This document shows, piece after piece, positions 12,400-25,620 of a DNA stretch of 64,000 nt. How positions within the stretch are numbered: the first letter of the stretch is position 1; the number at the start of each line of letters is the position of its first letter. The DNA is taken from contig NC_132896.1 of the NCBI RefSeq assembly GCF_030463535.1, positions 29,634,709-29,698,708 of the forward strand, given 5' to 3'. This stretch comes from Salminus brasiliensis. Lineage: Eukaryota; Chordata; Actinopteri; Characiformes; Bryconidae. The notes beneath the pieces are model-generated. The model saw nothing but the letters and a program-made list of their open reading frames with translations, did no database searches and was not told the origin of the DNA. The translations under genes were made by a program, and so were the position numbers.

Positions 12400-14260
12400 T
12401 TTATTGTGATTTCTAGATAAATATTAAAAATGTAGTGTCTGTATACAACATTCTTATCTAAAAATATAGACAAATGTACTTTTGGATGATTAAAAAAACA
12501 AAACAAAACAGTAAAACAGCCTGAATTTGTGTGTGCTTTTGCTCATTTTTATAGCAAAGTAAACTAAATGGTGAATATAAGATATATGACTATTAGCAAC
12601 AAGACCCAGAAATAGAGAAGAGACAAGATTAAGATTATCCCAAGACCGAGACTGGAGTCAAAATAATGTCAGGACAAAATCCATTTGTAGTCTCCAGACT
12701 GGTTGTAGTTACTATAATAATATAGTTTTTTTTAATATATTTAGGTTAATATAAGCAATATAGGCTTCTATTACTTTATTAGTTACATTAGCTTCTTGGT
12801 TTCAGAGCAAAACTAAAGAAGCGAACGTAAGACAACTAACATGTCTAAAAAGATCCAAAATTAAATAAAAAAATTGAGCCTATTTGTTTCAAAAAGGCAG
12901 AGTGTTTTTCAAAATCCCATACAAAAAGATGGCAAACTCAGTGTAGGCTTGTTCTGTTGACATGTTGAAGGGAAGCCTATTCAGTTATGGTTGGCGCACA
13001 AGCTGTTATTATTACTGAACGATGGTGACTGTAGCATTGATCAACACAGTGCAGATCGTCCAGTGTAATAACTAAGGTTCACCCTAACAAAGCTCCTCTC
13101 TTCCAAACCACAGGGAACCAGTTAAAGAAAACAGATTTTCCAGCGAAGCAATCCAGCAATCACAAAACATTTGATTCCAGTACAGACGATCTCGAGCTGG
13201 GCCAAGAGCTCAGGAACCCGCAACCTAAAAATGTCAAAGCAATTACTTTAGATTTAATATGAGAAATAGTGCTTGCATGATGCAATGACATGAGGAATGG
13301 AAATTGAAAGGGGTTGCAGGGAGGTTAGCCTGTGTATCAATGTAATGGATTACCACAAACATCTACACAATTTTTTTTTTCCCACACTTATATTCAATAG
13401 ATCCTGTTTCCATGTCAATTTTCCACTTCTCCAAAGTCCAAACCCCAAATGAAACCTGCTCATCCGCTGAAAATGACAGCATGGAGAATATTTCAGGCTA
13501 ATTTATTGGCTAATGACAAGACCTGCTTCAAGCTCTCCACAATGAATTGAGGTTACAATTACCACAACCTCCTTTGATGCTGCTGAGAACATGAACATGA
13601 GATGCCAAACTGTGTGCCAAACTTCTGACACACTCAGAATCCCTCATTTCAATTAAATATTGCACATGTAAAAAATACGAGGCTCAGTTTCACTCCGAGA
13701 TGCCAGTTTTAAATTGTTGACTGTCACACTTGGTGACTAAGATTCGAAACAGAGCACAGTGTGAAAACACGGCTAACTTGGTGTGAAGGAGAGAGAAATG
13801 CAGCTGCACTGTTTGTGTTATTTTGATAGCCTTCAAACCAGGACCGCTAAAATTTACAGAGCAATGGATGATTGGAGTGGGCCGTGAAGAGGGCGCGCCC
13901 CCTTCCTTCAAATATACGAGCAGGATTTGTCTCACAAAGGGCCCAAAAATCTGTAAAAGCTAATCTAGCATTTGCACCATGCTTTTAGCATCACAGTGTG
14001 AATGTCCATGCTTTACACTTAAGCAGGCCTCAGCGAAAAGTAAGGCCCAGTACGACCTCTGAAGTAAATGTGAGTGCATTTGTTCTTAGACATTGGCTTT
14101 CTCATTGCCCACGGCTCCTTTAGTCTGCCAATGCTAACGTCTCTACAATTTAATGAACATTCAAGGCTGGATAGATGGCTTAGCTTGCTACGAGAGTGTA
14201 ACACTGTCCTGCTATTCTGGCTATGGTTTAGTTTTTGAGTGCAGTAATTAATAGAAAACA
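12400..14260. other. Gene-free stretch
   Basis: AT-rich to 12960; the part 13080-13620 is unique and could hold conserved non-coding sequence. No exon is supported. Confidence 0.35.
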
Positions 14261-14263
14261 TTT

Positions 14264-14345
14264 CAAAAGCAGTATTATGTGAAAATTGACATTTCTTGTT
14301 CTGGGCTCCCCCTACAGTCAGAAAGTGGAATTTGTACTTTGAGAC
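14264..14345 (+). repeat. Dispersed 'AGCAGYATTATG...CCCCCTAC' repeat, copy 2
   Basis: 'agcagtattatgtgaaaatt' and 'ctgggctccccctacagtc'; see copies at 2941 and 41685. Confidence 0.6.
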
Positions 14346-14399
14346 ATCAGTAAAGGACATGCTTTACACATGTATTTTACAAGCATGTGTACTGAAGCA

Positions 14400-16550
14400 G
14401 TAGAGTAACATTACAGTATATTACATTCATAGCTATGAGAGGTTATGCAGCATTATGAAGTTCTTGCAAGCGTTATCCTGCCCGCTCCACTAAAGTTACT
14501 GTAAATGATAAACTCAGTGATGCTCATTGCTAACTTACCCTGCCAACAGTCTATTTTCATGCCTTCCACCCTTCGTTGTTTAAACAGCAACAGTGCTTGC
14601 AAATATATCCACACTGATGGGCATGGTGGTCTCGAAATGAGGGGTGTTCAGGCCAATTTCTAGCGTATTGCTATCTTCGGAATGGAAAATACAGGTGTGC
14701 CTCTGACTGACAACATACTAGGCAGACGTTCATTGCTATCTTGGCAGTGAATTGTCGGCACCGGCGTGTGCAGCCCAACGCGCGAACACCCCCGCTTTGC
14801 GCCACTGAAATAGCAATTTGCCAAAGGGATTAAAGGAAATGGCAAGTGACACGCTGATTGGTTTATTGCACATTACACCCAAAACACACCCATGATTAAT
14901 TAAGAGATTAGCCTTTTTCTCATTTCGAGCCGCACAAAGCGAACTTTTCCCATCGTTGTGATGGCAAAGACACCCTAAATCAAGCTGTGTGGTGTCTGGT
15001 TGACGGCTCGCCCAAAGATATGGACCTAGAAGTCAATAGTCACCCATATTGTATATTATATCACATACTTCTCTCAAACTGCATCCAGTTCTTTATTAAG
15101 GTCTCACATAAAACCAACTGTCTGAAGTTTTGGAAGCACACAGTCATACTAGTCCTACTGCACCCTAAACCACATTCAGCAGTCTGCACAACCTTAAGAA
15201 AGACCTGGATGGTTTGTTAGCAATGTTAGCCTCGTATCTCCAGTGATTATTTTCCTTACAATTTCCTTTAAGTAAAAGAGGTACTTCAGTACTATTGTAA
15301 TGGCAAGATAATCTAAAGCAACCCTTGCTAACCCCTAGTAGGTCTTTATGTCTACTAATGCTGCTTATAGCTATTCAGCTGTCACTGCCCTTAACAAGAT
15401 GGGCCAAGTCATGAAATATTTAAGGGGTGATGGAGAAGCCATAATGTATGTGGGATGGGGACATGGTCCCGTTTCACCAGCAGCAATTACCCCTCGCCGG
15501 CAAAAAGCACAGTGGATCAAACACCATCCACAGAGAGGAAGAGCTAATTAGCCAACAATTAAAGCCCCTTAAAGACCCAGTCACCCCAAACTCCTTCCCT
15601 ATTCAACCTCCCAGTTCAATAATAGATGACTTGATTGCTGCTAGTGGCTGTGGGGCCTGGGGGTAGATTTGCTTTGTCTTTCTGTCTCTTTATACGAATG
15701 CCTTTCGTATCTAATAAAGACAATAACAACTTCATCTGTTGTAGTGAAGTGCTTGTCACTAAGGTTTAAGGGTAAAGAATGAGATTTTTACAGACACTGT
15801 TTCCCAACAACATCCCTGCAACAACACTAGGAAGTCAGGAGTTATTACTGTTGTTTTGTTTTACTGTTCAAATGTAATTACATGATTATGAATTACAAGA
15901 ATCTGAAATCTAAGAATTCTCATTACAGTATTGTTTTAAGAATGTCCACAACAGCTGCTGATCAGACAGACCATACCATACCAAGTACAGTCACTTAATC
16001 ATAAACACAGAGTGAAACATAGAAAAACTCATCACAGAAACCTTATAAATCCAGCTTTTATTTTAAGTGTCATCCCTGAGATACTGCTAAATTCTGTCGG
16101 TAATGGAGACTTGCCTGTTACGTTAGCAGAGAGTAGAAAGCAGTGGCATGTGCTTGGTCCGAGCTGAAAACACCCCTTCACACCAGACTGTTCTACATCA
16201 GCTCTTTTGTAAAACAGGCAGATGACATTGTAGCACATATCTGATGAATCTATAGATATGGATTTTTGGAATGTATACAGGGAGATATGGACTCAACTAA
16301 CCCCACCGTGTGGAAGCTGTACTTTAGCCTGGCTAGCTCTCACTTGAGCGAGTTGTTTACATGTTTCAAAGTTGTGCTAGTTGGAGATGGAAGGACCGAT
16401 CGACCCTGTATCAGTATTGGACAATTTTCAGCCTTAATATGCGATCAGCTGATAATTTGGTCAATCCTAAGAGCTGGTCAGATCATATGATCCATTATTT
16501 GCAAGTTGCTGCAGCATTGCGTAAGGTTACAAAATGCTGCAGTTCCTCAT
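14400..16550. other. Gene-free stretch
   Basis: Unique sequence with a possible LINE tail remnant near 15685-15735 ('tttcgtatctaataaagac'). No exon is seen. Confidence 0.35.
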
Positions 16551-16619
16551 TTAACCACTAGATTGCAATACGGACAACACACATCCTCGCTCCATGTGAT
16601 TTAATGCGATTCTCAATAT

Positions 16620-17050
16620 GAAGTACGGCAAGTTCGGACTGGTGTATTCTGTAGTACAGACTTAGCAAGGTCAACTCGTGAGTACAAACTCCAGAGGTCC
16701 GGCTGATGCTATACCGCAGCATGGTGCATAATGCATTCTGGGATTTTTGGCTGTGCCAAGTCCACACTAGTCACGTCCTGCTGCATCCTCGAACACGGGC
16801 GGGGCAAGAACACATTCAGGCTTTCGGACTGTACTTGGCTTGATGTGAACTTTTGAACGGCCCAGTGCTTGAGCTGCGACTGATGGCCTTTCACAATTCC
16901 ACAGGACTCCACAAGAACGCAGATTGTGAATTGACCTGAATGTCGCCATTAACACCACTAACCATATAAACCTAAGAGTACTCAGATCACTCAGCCCAGT
17001 ACTGTGAGTATTGGCAAAGTCCTTACAGGTAAGTCTGTTCACTCTGCGGC
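16620..17050. mobile_element. Possible DNA-transposon remnant
   Basis: 'gcataatgcattctgggatt' and 'cgaacacgggcggggcaag' + 'aacacattcaggctttcgg' resemble a dispersed teleost element I know from memory. The minus-strand open frame (17042-16767) shows no transposase motif. Confidence 0.3.
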
Positions 17051-17559
17051 CATCTTTCCAAATACTTCGATTACAGATTTCAGAAACATATTTTTAATCC
17101 CTGATTAAAAAAAACTCATGAATAGTTTTGTACATTTGGTTCAATAATGCACAGTAGCCAGAACAAGCAGTAGCCAGCTTCAGATCTCCACATCAAGGGG
17201 GGCTTTCCTCACTAGCACATGATGTTCTCCAGGGTCTCTTTGAGAAATTCACAGCTGACATGCTATGAAAATATGACCTAAAGCATGTTCTGCTTGGACC
17301 TGGCTAACTACATACAGGACATGTGTTGCCTTGTGCTCCACTCTCCTGTCCTATATAAATATGGTAAGATGATGCTAGCAGCTAGCATTTTGTTAAATGC
17401 ACTAAATCTAAATCTGTCCATTGATGCCCAGGCATGACACGCCAGCCTCTTGAATAAATGTCCCCATGTCCAGGTCCCGGAAGATGTTGTGGTGTTCAAG
17501 CAGCTTCCTAATGCTTTATGCACAATTCAATAACCCAGATATTTATCCCACAACACATC

Positions 17560-17820
17560 TTCTGCCCCTCTGCAAAAATAATTGAGCTATTTCAACCAAT
17601 TTCATCACAGCTGGCTGTGACACTGTGTTGTAATTTCCACAATCTTCGTTTAAACTAGAAGCTCTGTCAGGGTCCTATAAAGTGATGCACGACTACTTTA
17701 TCATTCGAGCGCTTTTGACGAATCTAACAACCCTCCAGGGAAAGATTCTCACTAATTCCACAAGCTCTTATTATGATTGTTATCGCCTACTTTGCCAGAT
17801 TCCTCTTTCCCAATTCGCCC
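17560..17820. other. Candidate conserved non-coding element
   Basis: Unique AT-balanced sequence ('caaaaataattgagctattt', 'catcacagctggctgtgacac'), flanked by a poly(C/T) tract. Conservation untested. Confidence 0.25.
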
Positions 17821-18268
17821 CCCCTCTCCCCACCTCCTTTTTTTTCCCAGTAAGTGCTAAGAGATAGCGAGCGCTCCTTGTGAGCTCCCAGCGGTCATTA
17901 TCATCCCTGTTTTACCGTCTCTCTTTCTCCCAAGGATGTGGCCTGACTTAGTGGAGTCGAAACAGATGGCCCTGCACCATCCGAGATGACAGCCCATCAG
18001 AGCAGATGGCCATCTAAAGGGCACCAACCCCAAGATCGGCACCAAGGAGGGAGGAGAGAGAGAGAGAGGAGACAGCACACAGAGCTGTCTACAGACCGAG
18101 ACAGCCCTGTAAAGGACTGTGGTGAAAGGTCCAATCAGGATTCGCTATGACTTGCATGCTAGTGGCTAGTATTCTGACAAAGAGGCTTTGAGACAACACA
18201 CTACAGTACACTGCCCTCACCTTACACCATTCCCCACTTACTCAAGACATAGTTGATCTGCCAAGATA

Positions 18269-18560
18269 CACTATATGGACAAAAGTATTGGGACACCTGC
18301 TCATTTATTACTTCTTTCTTTTTTGTTGGAGTAACTGTCTCTACTGTCCAGAGAAGAAGGCTGTCTACTAGATTTTGGAGGAGCATTGCAGCGATGATTT
18401 GATGGCATTCAGTCACAAGAGTGTAAGAAAGGTCAGGGTGTTGGATGATCACCACTCCCCAACTCATCCCAAAGTATTGAGTGTAGCACCGTGATTCCAG
18501 AGAACACAGTTCCACTGCTCCACAGCTCAATGCTGGGGGGCTTTATACCCCTCAAGCCCA
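18269..18560 (+). mobile_element. MITE-like element, left part, cut by a SINE
   Basis: Perfect left terminus (CACTATATGGACAAAAG, then TATTGGGACACC). Internal order matches the family up to 'tatacccctcaagcccatgcc', where a SINE in the opposite orientation begins. Confidence 0.85.
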
Positions 18561-18700
18561 TGCCTGTGGTGGGCGCCCATTGCAGAGAGGGTGAAAGGCC
18601 TTGCTCAAGGGCCCAACAGCGGCAGCTTCCAAGCCCAGGTATCGAACCCACAACCTTATCATCAGCCCAGTGCTCTAACCGCTGAGCTACCACTGCCCCT
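18561..18700 (-). mobile_element. tRNA-derived SINE with intact A and B boxes
   Basis: Read on the minus strand: 'ggtagctcagcggttagagc' (A box), then 'ggttgtgggttcgatacc' (B box), then 'gctgccgctgttgggccc' and 'ttgagcaaggcc'. Inserted at the end of the MITE copy, so it is younger than that MITE. Confidence 0.75.
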
Positions 18701-18709
18701 AAATACATG

Positions 18710-19285
18710 CCCTCACACTTGTCTCAAACCACATCAAGGGCTTCATTAAGGTTATTCAGACTTGTTGATGTGATGTAGGGCATTGTGTGACTTACTGTAA
18801 ATGGTATAAACATTATTAGACACCCAGGTGTTGTGCTGAACCCATCACGCAGGCATATGGATGCTCATTTATGGTCATAAAACTATATATTTTCAATTTG
18901 AAAAGCCGAGATCAGCAGTTACTTATAAATAAAAACTGAAATTGTGCAGCTGGGCCATCCAACATCAGCTAAAAAGACTGCCAACAGCGTAACGTCTTTA
19001 CATAAAAGATTCAAGAGGTAAGTATTGACTTCTAGTGCTTGTTAGCAACATTAGCTCCAGTGCTAAGCTAAAGAAAGACCTGGGTAACCTGATTTGAGCC
19101 CATTGAGAGCAGTGTGTGGGCGGGTATGTACGGAAAACATGAGTTGCTATTGATTTCTAGTGTTTGCTAGCAACATAAGCCTCATAGCTCCAGTTTTAAA
19201 GAGAAAAGCAAAATTTTGACATTAAACATATTCTAGCTTAAAGATTCTATCTGGGCTTAAAAAGTAAAACAAAATAAATAAATAA
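18710..19285. other. Gene-free stretch
   Basis: Holds two copies of 'ttctagtg(c/t)ttg(t/c)tagcaaca' (19031 and 19157), part of a diverged dispersed repeat. No exon is seen. Confidence 0.4.
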
Positions 19286-19289
19286 AAAT

Positions 19290-19620
19290 GAGGCGAAATG
19301 AGGCACTGTCACTATGACCAGAGGATTGCTGGTTTGAGTCCCGATCATGCTGCTAGCCATCGGCAGCCGAGGCCCTGAGAGTGCACAATTGGCCTTGCTC
19401 TCTGCAGGGTGGGTAGATGACGCTCTCTCCCCACATCACTCCAGTGCGATGCTCGCCGCTACTGGCGTCTGCTGGCCGATGCATCTGAGCCGGGTATACG
19501 GCGCTTCCCTCCAGGTGCGTTGATTTCGGCAGCAGTTTGAGATGATCTTCACCCTCCTGATAGAGGGAGAATGGATTGGGTTGGGTAATTGGTCATTTAT
19601 ATTGGGGTAAAAAATGAGAC
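19290..19620 (+). mobile_element. SINE-like element, near full length
   Basis: Same family as 51750-52105: 'gcactgtcactatgaccagagg', 'catgctgctagccatcggc', and ends 'gggttgggtaattggtc' with an A-rich tail. Confidence 0.7.
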
Positions 19621-20169
19621 ATAAAAAAACTGTATTAATTTTCAGTGACAGTAGTGGGCTCTGAAATGTTGAGAGAATATCTTGCTCAGTGCTGTAAGCA
19701 TGCTACAGCCTCGCCTCACCAAACTTTACCTGTAACATGGGCGATTGTTTCCTGGGTCGTGAGAGCAGATAGTACTTACACATCTTTGGGCCAATTACCA
19801 CTGACTCAAGCAAATCTGGAATTCAATATGCAAAACACCATGTGCTTAGATTCTCCATGCTAACAGCCACTCGCACACAACAAGCTGGTCTTAAGATGCT
19901 AAGAATGAGATAATAATCATATACCGCTCTCTTTGGACAAATTTGCGTGTTAAATTAACTTATTCGAATTAGAGAGCTTTTCTCATGTTGGCCAAGCATG
20001 TGTTTTGCTTCGTCTTTCCACGCGTCTCTATGGAAATAATTGCAACAGAAATACGGCATATGCCAGCTGTCACTTGAAAAGGAGGTCAGAATGGATAAAT
20101 ATGCATCTTTTGAAGTTAGTACTCATTAGTCCAACATGAGCTGGGACTGAGACAGAGAGAGGGTGGGGT

Positions 20170-20189
20170 GGGGGGGGGGGGGGGGGGGG
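20170..20189. repeat. Poly(G) run of 20
   Basis: Uninterrupted G tract within a longer G-rich stretch from 20158; could form a G-quadruplex. Confidence 0.95.
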
Positions 20190-20199
20190 AGCAAAACTT

Positions 20200-21030
20200 C
20201 TGAAAACTAATTTCAAAGAAAGTGACTGATAAAGCTGTGATTAGAACCTGTGGCAATAGTCTACTGCTAATCCCGCTAAATGGTTATTAGCCAGTAGTGA
20301 GGTTCAGGAAAGATGACGTGAAAATGAGAGAAAAATAGTGTAAAGCTCAGCACAACCAAATCTGTTCAAATATGTGGTAACACTTTACTGAAAGGTGCAC
20401 TAGAAAATCAAACTCAATTTTTTTTTGGCATAGTTGAATAATGAGAGTTCGGTATATAGAACTGACATGCTGTGAACCTCAAACCAGTACATATACATAT
20501 GTACATGTACATATAACCAGTAAATATACAAACAACCAGCTAATAATTAATAACAATTCATGAGAAGACAAAATGGCGAGGATTTAACCCTTTATTAATA
20601 GCCCTTTGTTACTAGCTTACCCCAGTGCAGTAATTTTATTAAGCTTTATTTTGAGGCAAAGTAACAGGGTGGAAAATAGGCTTGTTATATGGCATGTAAG
20701 CATTCTTTGCCCCAACCAAAGTCACATACATAATATTTTTGCGTCAATAAAAACAACTTAAAATACTTAATAAATACATTCTCATGACGCCATTCATGGC
20801 AACTGACATAAACATTGTTCCACAATAATTGTTGTTATTTAATCTCAGAGGTATAAAACCTTATGCTAGTTGGAATAAGCCTATAAGCACATGTCTATGT
20901 CAGCCTTATATGCTTTATAAATGGCTGGTGTAGGTGTCCTGTAGCGTTATAAACAGTACCCTTTCTGTCAAACTATGGGCTAATTCAACAGCACCATAAG
21001 CCTATGTCAGATGTCAGCTATCATCACCGT
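20200..21030. other. Gene-free stretch
   Basis: AT-rich unique sequence; no feature can be supported. Confidence 0.4.
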
Positions 21031-21034
21031 CATG

Positions 21035-21400
21035 TTGGGCGAATCCCTGAACGGCTATTAGGAGAGACACCCTCCCATTGTCCTCCATACAATGCAGCGC
21101 CACAAATGGCTTGTATTAGGAAGATAATGAACATCCTATTCCCAGAGCCTGCATTTTGCTGAGGCAAGCCTAGCCAGCCGCTGTCTCTCTGCGGGTTTGC
21201 CCGGCCCATTCCAGCCCCAGTGCCGTGGCTGGCGGAGTGACATTACTAAATGCCACGGCAGTGCCAGGGGAGCAGCGCACGGCAATAATGATGGAGTGCC
21301 CGTGCCCACAGGTCGGGCATGGGCTCGCCGCGGGAGCTGCTCCCTAGCTGCGCCAGATGGAGGGCATCAGATCCTGGGCTATTATGTGTGCCACGCTGGG
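21035..21400. other. Candidate conserved non-coding element
   Basis: GC-rich, non-repetitive block ('gccgtggctggcggagtgac', 'aatgccacggcagtgcc'), ending at a (TC)n run. Open frames cross it in both strands with no known motif. Confidence 0.3.

Positions 21401-21403
<3 letters not shown>

Positions 21404-21435
<32 letters not shown>
21404..21435. repeat. (TC)n microsatellite
   Basis: About 15 TC units. Confidence 0.95.
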
Positions 21436-21439
<4 letters not shown>

Positions 21440-21711
21440 CCTCTTCTCGTTTTTTTTCATCTACTCACTCCCCACCGGACCTGCACAGTCATTAACAGGC
21501 ACTCCACTGCCAAACGCCATCGAACATGTGCAGGCACCACCAACATTCACAGGGCCCACAGGAAGTGAAGAGCGACGTCCAACTGTAGTGGTGTGAGGTG
21601 GTGTTAAGTTGGTTTATTCAGTTGTGATATGCGTGTGATGTCACCTCCTTTTCAATGTATGCCACCATCGAGAAGCAGCTAGTTCCACTTACTCAGCTCC
21701 ATAGACAACCA

Positions 21712-22165
21712 CCATATGGACAAAAGTATTGGGACACCTGCTCAGTCATTGTTTCTGACGAAACCAAGGGTTTTAAAACAAATAGTTTATCCAGCTTTTG
21801 TTAGAGTAATTATCTAACAAAACAGGGAAAACTGTCTCCTAGATTTTGGAGCATTAGTGAGGTCACCATTTGGATGGTCACCACCCCACCTCATCCCAGC
21901 TCCCCGACTCATCCCAAAAAGTATTGGATGGAGCACCATCATCATCACCATCATTCCAGAAAACACAGTTCCACTGCTCCACAGCTCAATGCCGCTCAGT
22001 GCTTTATACCCCTCTGGCCCACACTGGGCATTACGCATGTTGCCAATAGATCCATGCTTATCTAGTCCTATTCTTTTGGCAATACTTATCTACAGGGACC
22101 AGCTGTGTCAGCACTGGGTGCAACTTAATGTAGCTCATGCATTCATTAGAAGGGGGTGTCCACAA
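21712..22165 (+). mobile_element. MITE-like element, full length (reference copy)
   Basis: Left end 'ccatatggacaaaagtattg' + 'ggacacc', right end 'gaagggggtgtccacaaa'. In family members with intact ends the termini are CACTATATGGAC... and ...CATATAGTG, so it is a terminal-inverted-repeat element of about 450 bp without coding capacity. At least nine other copies lie in this window. Family name not assigned. Confidence 0.85.
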
Positions 22166-22199
22166 AGGCAGTATACACCTTAATTGTCCAGTTCATATC

Positions 22200-22570
22200 C
22201 AGTACTGTTGTGAAAAGACCAAAGGGGTTCTTAAAGGATTCATTAGTATAAGCAGTGGTTCTACTACTATGTAGAACCATGATCACTCAAAAAGCACTAG
22301 TATGCCACTTGGATGTACTTTGCCTCATTAAAGGGTTCTTTAAGATGTTGAGGAACATGTTGTAGAGTGGTCTTTAAAGAACCTTTTGTAAAAAATGTTC
22401 CATATAACACCAAAATGAGTTCCACTAAGAACCTATTTTTCTTCCATTCCTAAAAAGGCTATTCTTCATTGGTTCTTAATGGTCTAGGTAGTGGCTCTAC
22501 ATACAAGCATATGATTAATTAAGTGGTTCTTTGTCTGGTTAATGGTTCCTCTGCTATTTAGAACCCATTT
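22200..22570. repeat. 'AGAACC/GGTTCT' repeat cluster
   Basis: Multiple 'ggttctt' and 'aagaacc' motifs ('gtagaaccatgatcactcaaa', 'aaagaaccttttgta'). Probably overlapping short DNA elements. Confidence 0.5.
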
Positions 22571-22579
22571 TTAAAAGTA

Positions 22580-24870
22580 TATTCAGTATCTAATCACCGT
22601 TTTGGTGATTAGATTCAGATCTGATTTCATTCAGAGCTTTTGGTTCAGTGCCTGGCTTGCTTTGCTGTTGCTCACACCTCTGACTTCGGAGCTTGAGAAT
22701 GTTGTTTCCGACCAAAGGGATCCCAGAAAGAGATCAATAAAGCCTAGCAGAGAAGGTTTCCAGTGAACTCAGCACTAAAGGAGCTCTCAAAACCTGAGAC
22801 TTTTTTACTTGTTTCCCGGATAGTTCTTACACCACTTTTATTACAGTATGGTTTTGGGCTACTCTACCCACCTCTGGTGTGCAGTGCTCAGTTGCCTGTG
22901 TAAGCTTCACTTTAGTGCATCGCTTCTTGCTCTTCAGACGTGGGCGCTGTTCCTGGGATTTGACTGCTGCTGCTGAGAGGCTGAAGTTCAGTGATGCTGC
23001 AGATTCGCACAAGCTTTCACATCTGTTTAGAGTTGCCCGAGCACGGAACTGCACAGTGATCCAGCTGGGGCGCATAACGTGGGCCGTGCAGCCCGCAGCA
23101 GAAAGAAGACAGGCCCTGGGGAGCGAGCCAACGAGCAGCGGCATCCCTACCAAGACACTCAGGCCTCCAGCCCAAGAAACCTGGGGCTCATTTGAGCAGT
23201 ATCTGCAGATCCATCCATGTCACAGGAGCCCTGTTTAAGCATGACTGCATGATCTGTGATAACATACATGACGAGGAAGGACTGCATGTATGAGGAAAGA
23301 TAGAATCTTGGAAACAGATACCAGCTGTCTGCAGGCTGGGGCCTGAGAAGTAGGCCTAGAAAGCTAGAAAGCTAGCAGATTCTGCAGATTAGCAAATTCT
23401 TCTACTGTCACGTATTGTTATGTTGAGTAGACTGTTGAGCAGAACCTGTCACATGTCGTCAAGAGTTAGACATCGACTGTGGCAAGAGTTACCTGTAGGT
23501 CTCATAGTTGGAGACCTCTTTACTCATCTTGTGGTCTGCTCTTGGGCAAAACTTGCTAGGACAGCCTGACCTGGCGATCTTTTTAAATCCCTCCCCAGAC
23601 TCATTCTGAAGGCCCCAGAGATCTCTTTGGAACATGATGATACTAAGGTTGGGTGGTATAACAGCAATACTGTATACCATGGTAATTAAAAATGCTGACG
23701 TTTCTCAAAATGAGATACATTGTGGTATCTAGAACACGACCAAATAAGCTTACCCCTCCATGTGCATTAAAGAGAGCTACACGGTGGATGTACACTGATT
23801 TTAGATGTCACTGAAAATTGGTGGGAAAAAAAGGTTTAGCGACATGCCAAGAAAAAACAGTCCTAAGATCACCCACCCAACTTAATCATCTCAGATAAGA
23901 GGCTTTCTCCTTTAAACGTGTGTGATGTGAGCCTCAGTTAGCTGGCCAGTTTAGTCTGCTAACTACTATATCTAAGCCTAGATAGTGGCTACGAGTCCAA
24001 ACACAGCAGAACTGGTCTCTCATCACGACTTTTTGTTACTCCTAACACCAGTCGCTCCACTCAGTCGCTCTCAACACTTGTGTCTGTAGCTCAGCAGTTA
24101 GTCAACAGCAGCTGCACTGGGCTGTCTGATACTCAGCGGATCTGTAGGTGAGCTAGCTAAGCAAGGGCTAGCTTAGTGAGTGGCTACAGGTCCCCAGAAC
24201 CATGGGGAAGAGCTTTAATTTCAGCAGTGCCTCCATCTGAGTCATTCATTTCATTGGGTGACCTAGTTTTCCATAGTCGTATATAGGCATACTGCAAGTG
24301 TAATATTTTGTTAACATAATAGCAATAGCAGGATTCTGTCCATATCATGCAGCCCTAGTAGGTATGGCACAGTACTGCCATAATGAAAACCTCCCTGTTC
24401 CCCCTTTAACAGCCCATTGATGAGACTTCTCCTGCAATTCTAGCTCTTCTTTGATCCAGGGTACCAAATTCCTGATAAGCAGAAACGCTCAGCTCCTCCA
24501 AGCCATTAAAACTCTGGTTCCTGGCCACTTGCGAGCCAGTTTGTTTTGCTAGATGCTTGTGAGCCATGTCAGGCCATACACACTCTGGAGACGCTAGCCC
24601 GAAGAATCTCCAGCTTAATCATGAAAGCCTTGGTGATCAAAACCACGTTGATTGCGAAAGTAATAGGTCACAGACTATTTCATAATACAGTCCAGCTGTT
24701 TTTTATGGGTCCCATGTTAGGGCTATAGTAAACAAGGACTCATTGCTTTTCATCCCGGAGCCAGGGGACCGAGTTGGGCTTTCAGTGCTGTGGTGTCTGC
24801 TTTTTGGCAGAGGTCATAGTGAAAAGCCACAGCCTAGGAAAACTCTGATACTTCTTAAAGTCATGATAAA
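22580..24870. other. Gene-free stretch
   Basis: No exon is supported. The open frame 22879-23238 (+) has no recognisable motif. Confidence 0.4.
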
Positions 24871-25080
24871 ATCAAAAAAAAAAAGTATCTGGACAGTTTA
24901 ACTAAAATATTGCATTAACTTGTATTACAAACTTTTTTGTACACAGTCCTTTCAGTTTTACGGAGTCAAACATCATTGAATGATCATAGGATCATCATTG
25001 GATCATCATAGGGAGAATTTCGATTGCTTGGATGTAAATCCTTTACAGTCAATGACTGCCTAAAGTGTGGAAACCATGGA

Positions 25081-25620
25081 CATCATCAAATGGAAAAAAG
25101 AGTTTCCACCCTTGAGGCCTTTACCGCAGCCACCCTCAGTTGCTGTTTGTTTGTGGTTCTTTTTAGCTTTAGCTTTGTGATCATTAAGTGAAAAGCTGCT
25201 CAGTTGTGTTGAGGTCAGGGGACTGACTCTGCTATTGAAGAACAGTCCATTTCTTTGCCCTAAGAAGCTCTCAGGATACTTTCGTAGTACATTTTAGGTC
25301 ATTCTTCGTCTAATCAGTGAAGCACTCAGAATTCATCCTGCTACTTCTATCAGCAGTCACACCGTCAGTAAACACCACCGACCCGGTTCCACTGGCAGCC
25401 ATACTTGTCCATGCCATGACAGTACCGCCACCATGGTTGACAGACAACTTGTTTCGCTTTGGATCAGGGACCCTCTCTTTCCATCTTCATAGTCGGGCTA
25501 ATGTTGGTTTCATCTGTCCAGCGAATCTTGTTCCAGATCGGGCAGGCTTTATTTATTTATTTATTTTAGATGTCTGGTCTTCTTAGTGTCACCAGTTGCT
25601 TGCATCTTGAGGTAAACCCT
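25081..25620 (-). pseudogene. Tc1-like transposase relic
   Basis: On the minus strand, 25443-25311 translates to a piece with NHGGGTVMAW, ASGTGSVVFTDG and VTADRSSRMNSE, which matches the catalytic region of Tc1/mariner transposases from memory. The frame ends at a stop right after it and the flanking parts are broken by stops and small insertions (an ATTT run at 25549-25567). Inactive fragment. Confidence 0.65.

Noticed and set aside
18561-18700. Possible tRNA gene (A and B boxes present)
   Set aside because: The body does not fold as a cloverleaf and continues into a SINE tail repeated at 39631; it is a retroposon.
21857-22183. 108-codon open frame with a His run
   Set aside because: Lies wholly inside a MITE copy; the His run is a CATCAT microsatellite.
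22879-23238. 119-codon plus-strand open frame
   Set aside because: Low-complexity mix of residues without a recognisable domain, and overlapped by an equally long antisense frame.
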